A stretch of DNA of 64,000 bases from Solibacillus palustris (lineage in GTDB: Bacteria > Bacillota > Bacilli > Bacillales_A > Planococcaceae), in the NCBI RefSeq assembly GCF_022549215.1, contig NZ_JAKZFC010000001.1, positions 1,178,001 through 1,242,000 of the forward strand, written 5' to 3'. Made by a program: the position numbers and the translations under genes. Positions within the stretch are counted from its first letter, which is position 1; every line of letters starts with the position of its first letter. Below, one piece after another: positions 43,616 to 52,675 of this stretch. The notes under the pieces are model-generated. The model made no database searches, had not been told where the DNA came from, and saw nothing but the letters and a program-made list of their open reading frames with translations.

Positions 43616-44869
43616 TTAGTTGCGAATTTGGCCTTTACCAGTAATATAAAATTTCGTTGATGTTAATGCAGGTAAGCCCATTGGTCCACGTGCATGTAGC
43701 TTTTGTGTAGAGATGCCAATTTCTGCACCGTAGCCAAATTCAAAGCCATCTGTAAAGCGTGTTGAAGCATTGTGATAGACTGCGGCAGCGTCAACTGAAT
43801 TTAAAAATACCTCTGCATTTTGTACATCTTCTGTAATAATTGCTTCTGAGTGATTTGTTCCAAATTTATTAATATGATGCACTGCTTCATAGACGTTTTC
43901 GACAACCTTAATGCTTAACGTACATGCTAAAAATTCTTCCGCATAATGTTCATCTTTTGCTGGCAAAGCTGCATTCAATGCGCGGCATACTTGTTCGTCA
44001 CCGTAAATTTTAATACCTAACTCCCCATGTAAATAATGTAGGAATGCTTTACCGTGCAAATGGAAGAAGTCCTCGTGCATTAGTAAGCTTTCTGTTGTAT
44101 TACATACCGAAAGACGCTGCGTTTTTGAATTTTTTAAAATTGTTTTAGCCATGTCAACATTAGCGAAATTGTCTAAATAGACATGGCAGTTACCTGCGCC
44201 GGTTTCAAGAACGGGAACTGTCGATTCACGTACTACTAAATCGATTAAGTTTTTTCCACCACGCGGAATCAGTACATCTAAATAGTCGGTCATTGTGAAC
44301 AATGTTTTTGCTGTTTCACGGCTGGTATCTTCGATCAATTGCACGGCATCAACTGGATAGTTTGCTTTTTCTAATGCGCGGTGAATCGAGGCAACAAGTG
44401 CCATATTCGAATTTTTTGCCGATGAACTTCCACGCAAAATAACGGCATTACCTGTTTTTAACGAAAGGGTAGCAGCATCGACCGTTACATTTGGACGTGC
44501 CTCGTAAATCATACCGACAACACCAAGTGGAACGCGCTTTTTCGTAATATGTAGGCCGTTTTCCTTTGTAATGTCTTCAAGTACTTCTCCAACTGGGTCT
44601 GGTAAATCAATCAGTTGTAAAATGGCGTCACTCATCGCTTGTACGCGTTCTATATTTAATAATAGGCGGTCTAGTGTAGAGGAATCTACCTGGTTTTCTT
44701 GCCCTGCGATGATATCCAGTTCATTGGCAGCTAAAATTTCGTTCAAATCCATTAATAATTGTGTGGCGATGTGTTTTAATGCATCATTTTTTTGTTTTGT
44801 TGAGCAAATATTTGTTTTATAGCTTGCGATTTTTGCGCGTTTTCCTTTTTCAATTACTTCGTTTGTCAT
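43616..44869 (-). CDS. proA: Glutamate-5-semialdehyde dehydrogenase
   Basis: The 417-residue protein reduces glutamyl-5-phosphate to the semialdehyde with NADPH, the second step of proline synthesis. ALDH-like motifs are present: GVVGMIYEARPNVTVDAATLSLKTGNAVILRG, DVLIPRGGKNLI and the catalytic Cys in LSVCNTTESLL. FTDGFEFGYGAEIGISTQKLHARGPMGLPALTS closes it. It follows proB by 13 bases. Confidence 0.97.
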   Translation of the reverse strand: MTNEVIEKGKRAKIASYKTNICSTKQKNDALKHIATQLLMDLNEILAANELDIIAGQENQVDSSTLDRLLLNIERVQAMSDAILQLIDLPDPVGEVLEDITKENGLHITKKRVPLGVVGMIYEARPNVTVDAATLSLKTGNAVILRGSSSAKNSNMALVASIHRALEKANYPVDAVQLIEDTSRETAKTLFTMTDYLDVLIPRGGKNLIDLVVRESTVPVLETGAGNCHVYLDNFANVDMAKTILKNSKTQRLSVCNTTESLLMHEDFFHLHGKAFLHYLHGELGIKIYGDEQVCRALNAALPAKDEHYAEEFLACTLSIKVVENVYEAVHHINKFGTNHSEAIITEDVQNAEVFLNSVDAAAVYHNASTRFTDGFEFGYGAEIGISTQKLHARGPMGLPALTSTKFYITGKGQIRN

Positions 44870-44882
44870 TGTTGCTCCCCCC

Positions 44883-45965
44883 TTAATTTTTCACCCAATG
44901 ATTGCGGTGGATAACTTCGATTGGTGCGTTTGAAAGCTCATCAGTACGTTTGCCCATTGCCTGCTCTAGTTCTTTTGCTGAATATAAAACTTCCCCACGG
45001 CCAATACATGTATGACGGTCATATACTTCGACAACATCGCCTCGATTGAATTGTCCTTCAAAGGCGTATATACCAGCAGGAAGTAGGCTTTTCCCACCGT
45101 GTTGCAGGGCATTGACAGCACCTTCATCGATAAATAGCTTGCCTGAAGCCTCTGTAAGTGTAACCCATTGTTTATTCGTGGGAATGGCCTTGTCACTTCG
45201 TTTGAAATACGTGCCATCACCATTGTTATCTAAAATTTCAATTAATTTAAGTGATCCGAAACCTGTACCGATAAAGACATCTACTCCGGCATTCATTGCA
45301 AATTTTGCGGCAGCAAGTTTTGACTGCATACCACCTGTACCAACTTTTGAACCAGAGCCTTTAGCGTAGCCAAGCATTTCATCGGTAATTTCTTCAATGA
45401 GTGAAATACGTTGTGCATCTGGATTGGTTAGTGGATTGGCTGTGTAGAGTCCATTGACATCCGTTAAAATAATGAGCTGGTCGGCATGGACTAAACCACT
45501 CACTAAAGCCGATAGCATATCATTATCGCCAAATGTTAATTCAGCTACAGATACTGTGTCATTTTCATTGATAATTGGAATGATTGAGCGCTCAAGTAGC
45601 TCAGATAATGTTTCGTATGCATTTTTATAACGCTTTTTATCGCTAAAGTCAGAGCGTGTCAATAAGATTTGCGCTGGGATATTGCCATAGCATGCGAATT
45701 CGTCTGCATAGGCTTGAATAAGTACGCTCTGTCCAACGGCTGCTGCTGCTTGCTTGCCCTTGATTGTTACGGGACGAGATGAGTAACCTAATTTACGAAA
45801 GCCTGCAGCAACTGCTCCCGATGAAACTAAGATGACTTCATGGCCAGCTCCTTTTAATTTTGCAAGCGCTGCGACGTGATCGGTGAATTTTTGTTCGTCA
45901 ATTTCACCTTTTGTATTTGTTAAAGAACTGCTACCAATTTTGACGACGACGCGTTTTCGTTCCAT
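44883..45965 (-). CDS. proB: Glutamate 5-kinase with PUA domain
   Basis: The 360-residue protein is the full ProB: amino-acid-kinase domain (VVVKIGSSSLT, VSSGAVAAGF, PIINENDTV, FGDNDMLSALVSGL, GVGTGGMQSKLAAAKFA) and a C-terminal PUA domain from about residue 270 (GKLFIDEGAVNALQHGGKSLLPAGI). It phosphorylates glutamate in the first, proline-inhibited step. ATG follows GGAGGCA. Expression is controlled by the T-box leader upstream. Confidence 0.97.
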   Translation of the reverse strand: MERKRVVVKIGSSSLTNTKGEIDEQKFTDHVAALAKLKGAGHEVILVSSGAVAAGFRKLGYSSRPVTIKGKQAAAAVGQSVLIQAYADEFACYGNIPAQILLTRSDFSDKKRYKNAYETLSELLERSIIPIINENDTVSVAELTFGDNDMLSALVSGLVHADQLIILTDVNGLYTANPLTNPDAQRISLIEEITDEMLGYAKGSGSKVGTGGMQSKLAAAKFAMNAGVDVFIGTGFGSLKLIEILDNNGDGTYFKRSDKAIPTNKQWVTLTEASGKLFIDEGAVNALQHGGKSLLPAGIYAFEGQFNRGDVVEVYDRHTCIGRGEVLYSAKELEQAMGKRTDELSNAPIEVIHRNHWVKN

Positions 45966-45993
45966 AAAATTGCCTCCATTTCCATCATAAACA

Positions 45994-46230
45994 ATAAAAA
46001 AGCACTTTTCCTCCTAATGCATAGGACGAAAAGTGCTGTAACTTCCGTGGTACCACCTAAATTGAATGTTAAAAACATTCCACTTCATCTCATAACGCTG
46101 AGCCGGCGCCTAAATTTATTAGGAGCATGTCGAAGTAGGTTCGGTAGGTTTTGCTATGCCATTCTTTCAGCCGCTGGAATGTGCTCTCTTTTCTAGCCAA
46201 GTGCTACGTACTATTCTTTGAGTAAGCCTT
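45994..46230 (-). promoter_or_regulatory. T-box leader of proBA (probably tRNA-Pro)
   Basis: On the minus strand the hallmark GGTGGTACCACGG lies at 46057-46045. An intrinsic terminator AGCACTTTT / AAAAGTGCT plus T tract follows (46037-45994). Stem I shows AGTA on its 5' side and GAACCTA on its 3' side; CCT at 46139-46137 is the likely specifier, which fits proline. Uncharged tRNA-Pro would stabilise the antiterminator and switch on proline synthesis. The specifier register is inferred, not proven. Confidence 0.92.
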
Positions 46231-46235
46231 TATTT

Positions 46236-46270
46236 TCTAATAGCATGCCCGATTGAATGGGATTTGTCAA
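46236..46270 (-). promoter_or_regulatory. Candidate proBA promoter
   Basis: A TTGACA -35 box (46270-46265, minus strand) precedes the T-box. A -10 is less clear, with ATGCTA/TGCTATTAG at about the right distance. Confidence 0.4.
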
Positions 46271-46480
46271 TATCATTTAAAAAATAGTATCGTGAATAAT
46301 AATTCTACAATTCCATGAAATATTTGATGTTTTGTCAATTTTGATGGGGGAAATTGTTCAAATAAACGTTTTCCATTGAAAATTTTGCAAAAACTGCACT
46401 TTGTCAATGTAGCACGAAATTTTTATGGTGGAGTTACCTAGGAATAACAAGTTGTGCACAGCTCAAAGGAATGCAGCATA

Positions 46481-46987
46481 ATGCAAGAAATCGATGAGTG
46501 CATTGGCGAGTTTGAGTATTTGATTTTACGTGTGATTGCGAAGTACAAACTATTTCAGGATAAAGAAAACTATATGCAGATAGGGCGGTTAGCCATTTGG
46601 AAGGCGGCCAAGGAGTTTGATGAAACAAAAGGAAATTTTGAAATGTATGCCTATATGCTGATTAAATTTGCGATTCTTCGCGAATTTAATGGTAATTTGA
46701 AGGTGACTGAACATGAAACAGCTACAGAGGATGACAAGTTGTCATATTTGTGCAATACAGCTTCAGACCAATTACCGTTTACAATGGAACGGCCGGATTG
46801 GTATTATCACCTATTCCCAGATCATCAACGATTGATTGAGCTACTTTATTATGAAGGCCATTCAATGCGTGATGCAGCAAAACTAGAAGGCATTTCGTAC
46901 GAGCTGATGAAAAAACGTAGAAGTAAAATGCTGAAAAATATTCGGACAATGATACAAAAAAAGGATGGGCAAGTACCCATCCTGTGA
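46481..46987 (+). CDS. Sigma-70 family RNA polymerase sigma factor
   Basis: Start taken at ATG 46481 following AAAGGA (an upstream GTG is possible). The 168-residue protein has a region 2 (MQIGRLAIWKAAKEFDETKGNFEMYAYMLIKFAILREF) with the core-binding and -10 recognition helices. A short region 4 (HQRLIELLYYEGHSMRDAAKLEGISYELMKKRRSKMLKNIR) forms the helix-turn-helix. No region 3 or anti-sigma gene follows. It is of ECF-like size, but region 2 resembles SigH/SigI-type or phage-like factors. Targets unknown. Its 3' end encodes the terminator of the facing gene. Confidence 0.85.
   Translation: MQEIDECIGEFEYLILRVIAKYKLFQDKENYMQIGRLAIWKAAKEFDETKGNFEMYAYMLIKFAILREFNGNLKVTEHETATEDDKLSYLCNTASDQLPFTMERPDWYYHLFPDHQRLIELLYYEGHSMRDAAKLEGISYELMKKRRSKMLKNIRTMIQKKDGQVPIL
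46955..46983 (-). terminator. Terminator of the 46989 gene, embedded in the sigma gene
   Basis: On the minus strand AGGATGGG pairs with CCCATCCT across a 6-nt loop, followed by TTTTTTT. The A tract and stem are inside the last codons of the sigma factor gene. Confidence 0.85.
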
Positions 46988-46988
46988 A

Positions 46989-47384
46989 TTATTGATTAAC
47001 GGTATTTAAAAATGCGTTACGTTGTTCTTCCGTTTGTTGAATACCAGCTACTAGCATTGCACCTACACGATAATCAGCTTGGCCTTTCTCAACAACGTAT
47101 TGTAAATTAACGGATTGAACTTTGTCATTAACTTTGCAATCACCTTTAAATTCAACGACGTGCTCCATCATTTTCGTTTGGAAATACTCCCATTTACTCT
47201 TTTCACAATAGTTTTTGAGGGCAACTTCAGTTGTGATGTTACTATTTTCGACAACTGGAGCTGCCTGTATGTATTGAACATATTCGTTATCTGTCACGGG
47301 CTTTTTTGGTCCAAAAAAGAAAATAAACACCCCTAAAACAGCAATTGGAATAATCCAAAAAATTGTTCGTTTATATTTCCCCAT
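46989..47384 (-). CDS. Membrane-anchored protein, unknown function
   Basis: The 131-residue protein has an N-terminal signal anchor (TIFWIIPIAVLGVFIFFFG). A small extracytoplasmic domain holds two Cys (NYCEKSKWEYFQTK, FKGDCKVNDK) and strands such as VNLQYVVEKGQADYRVGAMLVAG. The two Cys could form a disulphide. The ATG follows AGGGGGAGT. Convergent with the sigma factor gene. Family not recognised. Confidence 0.7.
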   Translation of the reverse strand: MGKYKRTIFWIIPIAVLGVFIFFFGPKKPVTDNEYVQYIQAAPVVENSNITTEVALKNYCEKSKWEYFQTKMMEHVVEFKGDCKVNDKVQSVNLQYVVEKGQADYRVGAMLVAGIQQTEEQRNAFLNTVNQ

Positions 47385-47579
47385 ATAAAAACTCCCCCTT
47401 TGTACATATGTAGTATAACATCTGGATGGATATATTTTCTACATCAACATAATAAAGTTCTCGTTCATGTTGAAAGTTTATATAGATGTTGGTGAAGGTA
47501 GTGCCATACGTATGTTCGGTTTTAGTTTGCAAATTGTGTGATTCAACTTATACTAAAGGTAGATAAGGGGGAGGATTGC

Positions 47580-49652
47580 ATGCCTAAAGCATTGCTCATT
47601 GCTGAGAAGCCTTCACTCATGCGTGATATCGAAAAAGTATATAAAAAAATGAATTTACCATACACGATAGATTTTGCGAGCTTTGTAGGACATGTCGTGG
47701 AGTTGAAAGAGCCGCATGAATATAAGCCGGAATGGAAGAAATGGGATTTAAATTTGCTGCCAATGATGCCTGAGCGATATGAATTCCGTGTGAAAAAAAC
47801 AGCTGGGAGTGTTTACCGCAATATTGCTGACCAGCTAAAGCAAGGTCGCTATGATTTCGTAATAAATGCGTGTGATGCAGGGATGGAAGGTGAAAATATC
47901 TTCTATTCATTTTACAAAAAAGCGAATTGCACATTGCCAGTAAAGCGTTTTTGGACATCGCAAACGACTGAGCCTGCGATTCGAGAGTCACTTGAAAATT
48001 TAATTGATGAGAATGATGTGCTCATAAAAAATTTGCGCAATGCCGCGATGTATCGCATGATTTTTGATTGGCTAGTTGGTTTGAATTTAACACGTGCTGC
48101 AACGGTAAAAGGCGGACGTACAATTAAAGTGGGGCGTGTTATGACACCAACATTAGCCATTGTCGTTCAGCGTGAGCTAGAAATTCGTAATTTTGTGCCG
48201 CAGCCATATTTTCAAATTGAACTTGATTTAGGTAACGTCAAGGCAACTTGGTTTGATCCGAAAACAAAGTCAAATAAAATCGCAACACTTGAACAGGCAC
48301 AGGAGGTTTTGCAGCGCTTGGCAGCTGAGGCAGTAGTTGTAGACGTAAAGACCGAGCGAAAAACGATGTATGCGCCAAGCCTGCATTCGTTACTTGAGCT
48401 ACAAAAGGAAGCCAATCGCTTATACGGCATGACATCTGCTGAAACGCTAAAGGCCGCACAAAGTTTATATGAAACGCGAAAGCTAGTGACGTACCCTCGT
48501 ACTGAATCACAGCATTTACCTACAAATTTTGCGAAAACGATTGACCGTAATTTAACTGCGATTCAATCGATGCCCCAATATTCTGAGCTAACATCTTCTA
48601 TATTAAATGACCGAGCACGCATACAAAAAGTCCAATATTCGAAAAAATATGTGGATGACAAGAAGTTAACGGATCATCATGCCATAACCGTTACTGAAGT
48701 CAAACTTGGTCAAAAGAAACTAACGCCCCAAGAGGATAAAATTTATCAGCTCATCGTCAAACGTTTGCTTGCCATTTTTATGGACCCATATATAATTGAT
48801 AAAACACAAGTGGTGTTCACTTGTGGTGGGGAGCATTTTAAAGCATCGGGAAATGTCATAGTTGATGAAGGTTACACAGTGTTATATAAAGCGCATAAAA
48901 AGAAACAAACAGAAACACCATTACCAGCACTCCAAAGTGGAGAGCAACGAATGGTTAAGGATGCTAAAGTCCATTCTAAAGTAACTGAGCCGCCTGCACG
49001 TTATACCGATAGTACATTATTGGATGCGATGTTTCATGCGGGTCGCTTTGTAGAAGATAAGGCACTTCAAGAAATTTTAAAAGATGCAGAAGGAATTGGG
49101 ACATCAGCTACGCGTGCTGAAATTTTAGAAAAGCTATTTGCGATTGGTATGCTAGTACGAGATGGGAAATCCATTGTAGCAACACAGTTTGGTATTGATG
49201 TGATTGAAAGCATGAAGCACCATGATATTGTGTCGCCTGTATTAACCGCTATTTGGAGCAAAAAACTGAAGGATATTGTGGATGGCACACTAAGCTCGCG
49301 CCAATTTTATGAGGAGATGCAGCGTTATATTGTTGCAACGACAGAAAGCTTTAAAGCCATTGACATGGAAGTGGCAGAGAAGGAAATTGTAGTAGTTGGC
49401 AAATGTCAAAAATGTGGTGGACAGGTTGTAGAAGGTTTTAAAGGCTACCAGTGTACGACAAAGGGCTGCAAGTTTTTCATTTCGAAAACGTTAATGAAAG
49501 CAAAAATTATGGTGAATGATGCGAAAAAGCTATTGGCAGGTAAAGAAACACGCGAAATCCGCTTCACCTGGAAAAGTGGGAAAAAGGGAAAGGCAAAATT
49601 GAAGCTCGAAAATGACCAACTACAATTTGTCTTTTCACAACCGAAGAAATAA
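47580..49652 (+). CDS. topB: DNA topoisomerase III
   Basis: Start at ATG 47580, eight bases after GGGGGAGG. The 690-residue type IA enzyme has TOPRIM motifs (AEKPSLMRD and CDAGMEGENIF, usually DAGREGE, so Arg is Met here). The catalytic Tyr is in LVTYPRTESQHL. A four-Cys zinc ribbon sits near the C-terminus (CQKCGGQVVEGFKGYQCTTKGC). It relaxes or decatenates single-stranded regions of DNA. Divergence from housekeeping TopB around the TOPRIM region suggests a paralogue of the plasmid/ICE type, though no mobile genes are adjacent. Confidence 0.88.
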   Translation: MPKALLIAEKPSLMRDIEKVYKKMNLPYTIDFASFVGHVVELKEPHEYKPEWKKWDLNLLPMMPERYEFRVKKTAGSVYRNIADQLKQGRYDFVINACDAGMEGENIFYSFYKKANCTLPVKRFWTSQTTEPAIRESLENLIDENDVLIKNLRNAAMYRMIFDWLVGLNLTRAATVKGGRTIKVGRVMTPTLAIVVQRELEIRNFVPQPYFQIELDLGNVKATWFDPKTKSNKIATLEQAQEVLQRLAAEAVVVDVKTERKTMYAPSLHSLLELQKEANRLYGMTSAETLKAAQSLYETRKLVTYPRTESQHLPTNFAKTIDRNLTAIQSMPQYSELTSSILNDRARIQKVQYSKKYVDDKKLTDHHAITVTEVKLGQKKLTPQEDKIYQLIVKRLLAIFMDPYIIDKTQVVFTCGGEHFKASGNVIVDEGYTVLYKAHKKKQTETPLPALQSGEQRMVKDAKVHSKVTEPPARYTDSTLLDAMFHAGRFVEDKALQEILKDAEGIGTSATRAEILEKLFAIGMLVRDGKSIVATQFGIDVIESMKHHDIVSPVLTAIWSKKLKDIVDGTLSSRQFYEEMQRYIVATTESFKAIDMEVAEKEIVVVGKCQKCGGQVVEGFKGYQCTTKGCKFFISKTLMKAKIMVNDAKKLLAGKETREIRFTWKSGKKGKAKLKLENDQLQFVFSQPKK

Positions 49653-49666
49653 TTCCAATAAAATTA

Positions 49667-49708
49667 GAAAGCAACCATTTTTCCTATTGAGAGGTGGTTG
49701 CTTTCCTT
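49667..49708 (+). terminator. Terminator of topB
   Basis: GAAAGCAACCA pairs with TGGTTGCTTTC over a 16-nt loop; the T tract is short (CCTT). Confidence 0.75.
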
Positions 49709-49783
49709 AATGAAAATAATTGTTAGTATTCCATCATTTCAATCGAAAAATCACACCAATTTGTAAAAATACAATATAATATA

Positions 49784-49812
49784 TTGACAAATGTAAAAAA
49801 AATTCGTATTTT
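49784..49812 (+). promoter_or_regulatory. Candidate aspartokinase promoter
   Basis: TTGACA at 49784-49789 and TATTTT at 49807-49812 with a 17-bp spacer, in an AT-rich region with no visible lysine riboswitch. Confidence 0.45.
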
Positions 49813-49937
49813 GACTAAATAGATTATGAATTTCCAGAATAGTCTTGACCGCATTAGGATATGTTTGTACACTGTGTAAAGTCAAATGTTTTTTCGGTAA
49901 GTACAAATATCAATTTTGAGAGTAAGGATCTGATGAG

Positions 49938-51299
49938 ATGATAGTATGTAAGTTTGGAGGCACATCTGTAGCAAGTGCAGAACAAATTAAAAAAGTAGCA
50001 AACATTGTGAAATCTAATCCTGAAAGAAAGATTGTCGCTGTCTCCGCTCCTGGTAAGCGTTCAAGCGACGATATTAAGGTGACAGATTTATTAATCGATT
50101 TAGCAGAGACGGCTTTAGCTGGCGGTGATGTAGAGTCAAAAATTAACGGTGTAGTAAATCGATACCGAGATATTACTGACGGACTTGGTTTAGACAATAC
50201 GATGATGAATGTAATCGCAGCGGATTTAAGTGAGCGTGTTCAGGCAGATCGTTCAAATAAAGATTTATTCATCGATAGCATAAAAGCAAGTGGTGAAGAC
50301 AATAACGCAAAATTAATCGCAAGCTACTTCAACTCAATTGGTATGCCTGCAAAATATGTTAGCCCAAAAGAGGGACTTGTTTTAAATGATTTACCTGAGC
50401 GCACTTATGCATTACCTGAAGCGTATGTAAACTTAAGTAAATTAAAGGACACAAAAGAAATTATTATTTTCCCTGGCTTCTTTGGCTATACAAAAGAGGG
50501 AATTTTACGTACATTCGACCGTGGTGGCTCGGATATTACAGGCTCGATTTTAGCGTCAGCAGTTGGCGCAACCTTATATGAAAACTTTACGGATGTGGAC
50601 TGTGTTTTTGCGGCGAACCCGAAAGTTGTCAATGATCCAGTAGATATTAAAGAAATTACGTACCGTGAAATGCGTGAATTATCGTATGCGGGCTTCTCGG
50701 TTTTCCATGACGAAGCATTAATGCCAGTATACAAGCAAGGTATTCCGGTAAATATTAAAAATACAAACAATCCTTCAGCTCCAGGCACGCGAATTTTACC
50801 AACACGAATTCAAACAAATCGCCCGGTTACAGGTATTTCGGCAGACGGAGGCTTTTCAATCCTTTACGTGTCAAAATATTTAATGAACCGCGAAGTTGGC
50901 TTCGGTCGTAAGCTTCTACAAATTATTGAAGAAGAAAATATTTCATATGAACATACGCCATCTGGTTTAGATGATATTTCGGTTATCATGCGTTCAAATC
51001 AGCTAACTCCAGAAAAAGAAGAGCGTATTGTGGCACGTGTAAAAACTGAATTATGTGCAGATGATGTCCATTTCAGTCATAATTTCTCAATGATTGTGAT
51101 TGTGGGCGAAGGTATGCGTCATAATACAGGTCTTGCGGCGCGCGCGGCAACAGCGATTTCAAATACTGGGGCAAATATTGAAATGATTAATCAAGGTTCA
51201 TCAGAGGTAAGCTTAGTATTTGGCGTCCGCTCTGAATTCGAGGACCGCATTTTAAAAGGACTTTACGAAGAGTTTTTTGCAAAAATTCCAATTTCTTGA
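49938..51299 (+). CDS. Aspartate kinase
   Basis: The 453-residue protein makes aspartyl-phosphate at the head of the lysine/threonine/methionine pathway. The kinase motif MIVCKFGGTSVASAEQI opens it. GRGG-type loop FDRGGSDITGSILA and ENFTDVDCVFAANPKVV follow. Two ACT domains (about residues 315-453: ISADGGFSILYVSKYLMNREVGFGRK; SMIVIVGEGMRHNTGLAARA) provide allosteric control. The layout fits the monofunctional YclM-type isozyme. Own promoter and terminator. Confidence 0.95.
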   Translation: MIVCKFGGTSVASAEQIKKVANIVKSNPERKIVAVSAPGKRSSDDIKVTDLLIDLAETALAGGDVESKINGVVNRYRDITDGLGLDNTMMNVIAADLSERVQADRSNKDLFIDSIKASGEDNNAKLIASYFNSIGMPAKYVSPKEGLVLNDLPERTYALPEAYVNLSKLKDTKEIIIFPGFFGYTKEGILRTFDRGGSDITGSILASAVGATLYENFTDVDCVFAANPKVVNDPVDIKEITYREMRELSYAGFSVFHDEALMPVYKQGIPVNIKNTNNPSAPGTRILPTRIQTNRPVTGISADGGFSILYVSKYLMNREVGFGRKLLQIIEEENISYEHTPSGLDDISVIMRSNQLTPEKEERIVARVKTELCADDVHFSHNFSMIVIVGEGMRHNTGLAARAATAISNTGANIEMINQGSSEVSLVFGVRSEFEDRILKGLYEEFFAKIPIS

Positions 51300-51312
51300 A
51301 AGCGTAAGGATG

Positions 51313-51344
51313 AGTCGAATCCGTAATGGGTTCGGCTTTTTTTC
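51313..51344 (+). terminator. Terminator of the aspartokinase gene
   Basis: AGTCGAATCC pairs with GGGTTCGGCT (two wobble positions) over five bases, followed by TTTTTTT. Confidence 0.9.
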
Positions 51345-51404
51345 TTGTCTTTTAAACTGATGCATGTGAGAATAGACGCACGTACTATTAATCGGAGGAA
51401 ACGC

Positions 51405-52100
51405 ATGAAAATCGAAATCTTCTCGGACTTTTCTTGTCCATTTTGCTATATAAGCAAAACAAAATTATTTAATGCAATTCAAGAGTTAGGTTTGCAGCAT
51501 CAAGTTGAAATAGAATATAAGGCATATCAACTGAAGCCAGATGCCTCAAAAACGGAAACGTGCAACTACAAAGAGGAAATGATGCAACGTTTCCAAGGTC
51601 GTCAATTCAAAATGCAAGAAGCGATCGACGCAGTTCATGCGCATGCAAATGAGGTAGGACTTACGTACAATGTAGATGAAATCAAAATCGCCAATACCGA
51701 AAATGCGCACCGCTTAGCAAAATTAGCAGCTACATTTAACGTAGCTGATGCCTTTATAGAGCATGTGATGAATGGTTATTTTTCAAATGGCTTTGATATG
51801 AATGACACCTCAGCGTTAATTGACATAATTGTATCATTAGGTATCCCAAGAGAACACGCAAAGCAAGTGATTGATGAGCAGCTATTTTCTGAAGAGCTTG
51901 CACAAGACCGCTATGATGCTCAACAGTTACAAATTTCGAGTGTACCATTTATGGTTTTTGAAAATGCATATGGCATTAAAGGTGTGGAGCCACTTGAAAT
52001 TTATATGAAAACATTAAAGCAAGCGCAAGGAATCGCTAAAAAGCGAATAACTGTCATTGAAAGCGATGCAGTCTGTAGTAATGATGGCTGTAAAATTTAG
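51405..52100 (+). CDS. DsbA family (FrnE-like) oxidoreductase
   Basis: Start at ATG 51405, seven bases after GGAGGAA. The 231-residue protein begins directly with a thioredoxin strand and the CPFC motif at residues 11-14 (IEIFSDFSCPFCYISK). The long helical insertion follows and the cis-Pro loop is VPFMVFEN. No signal peptide, so it acts in the cytosol, like FrnE/YwbO polyketide-type or thiol oxidoreductases. A pair of C-terminal Cys (VCSNDGCKI) recalls the FrnE extension that interacts with the active site. Confidence 0.92.
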   Translation: MKIEIFSDFSCPFCYISKTKLFNAIQELGLQHQVEIEYKAYQLKPDASKTETCNYKEEMMQRFQGRQFKMQEAIDAVHAHANEVGLTYNVDEIKIANTENAHRLAKLAATFNVADAFIEHVMNGYFSNGFDMNDTSALIDIIVSLGIPREHAKQVIDEQLFSEELAQDRYDAQQLQISSVPFMVFENAYGIKGVEPLEIYMKTLKQAQGIAKKRITVIESDAVCSNDGCKI

Positions 52101-52135
52101 CAACAAAATTAAAATTAGTTATTAAGGGGTCTTTC

Positions 52136-52666
52136 ATGCAACTATTTACGTATAAAGCACTTGGCGATATTAAATCAACGAATCCGCAGCCTATTAGAAA
52201 TGAGGCAGGCGAGCAAGAACAGTTAGTAGAGCGCGTTTATGATAATGGCTTAAAAAGGTTTCTAGACGGTTATTTTGACTACCGCTATTTTTTAAAGTAT
52301 CGCGTGACGAACAATGACGGAGCGCCAATTTTTGAAGCAAAGAAAATTTTCCGTAGAGGTAAAGTATGGTTTGAAGGGAAAGATTTTGTTTCTAATGAAA
52401 CATATAGGATCAATTATGAAAATTGGCGAATTGGTGTGCCTGAATTGTTTGTAAGCGGCCCAAATTTTAATATGAAAATCGATAAAGAGATGGAAGACTG
52501 GTCAAACTTCATTGTAGAAGATGAAATCATTGCACGGTGGAAGGCTAACTATGATGAGGCAAGTGACGAATTTACAGTAATGCTTGAATTGTCAGAAGCC
52601 GCACCGGTTCAAAATACTGCATTCTACATCGCGATTGCACAGGCAACATTATTTATCGGAGTATAG
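52136..52666 (+). CDS. Tubby/LURP-one-like protein
   Basis: The 176-residue protein has the strand pattern of tubby C-terminal-like (LURP-one-related) proteins: DYRYFLKYRVTNNDGAPIFEAKKI, KVWFEGKDFVSNETYRINYENWRI, NFNMKIDKEMEDWSNFIVEDEIIARWKANYDEASDEF and an end helix ATLFIGV. The family has no settled biochemical role in bacteria. It starts at ATG after AAGGGGTC and lies 9 bases before the next small gene, probably co-transcribed. Confidence 0.7.
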   Translation: MQLFTYKALGDIKSTNPQPIRNEAGEQEQLVERVYDNGLKRFLDGYFDYRYFLKYRVTNNDGAPIFEAKKIFRRGKVWFEGKDFVSNETYRINYENWRIGVPELFVSGPNFNMKIDKEMEDWSNFIVEDEIIARWKANYDEASDEFTVMLELSEAAPVQNTAFYIAIAQATLFIGV

Positions 52667-52675
52667 GAGAAATAT

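Noticed and set aside
47860-47910. Possible loss of a catalytic Asp in the topoisomerase TOPRIM motif
   Set aside because: DAGxEGE is the normal form in firmicute TopB enzymes; only the Arg-to-Met change is unusual.
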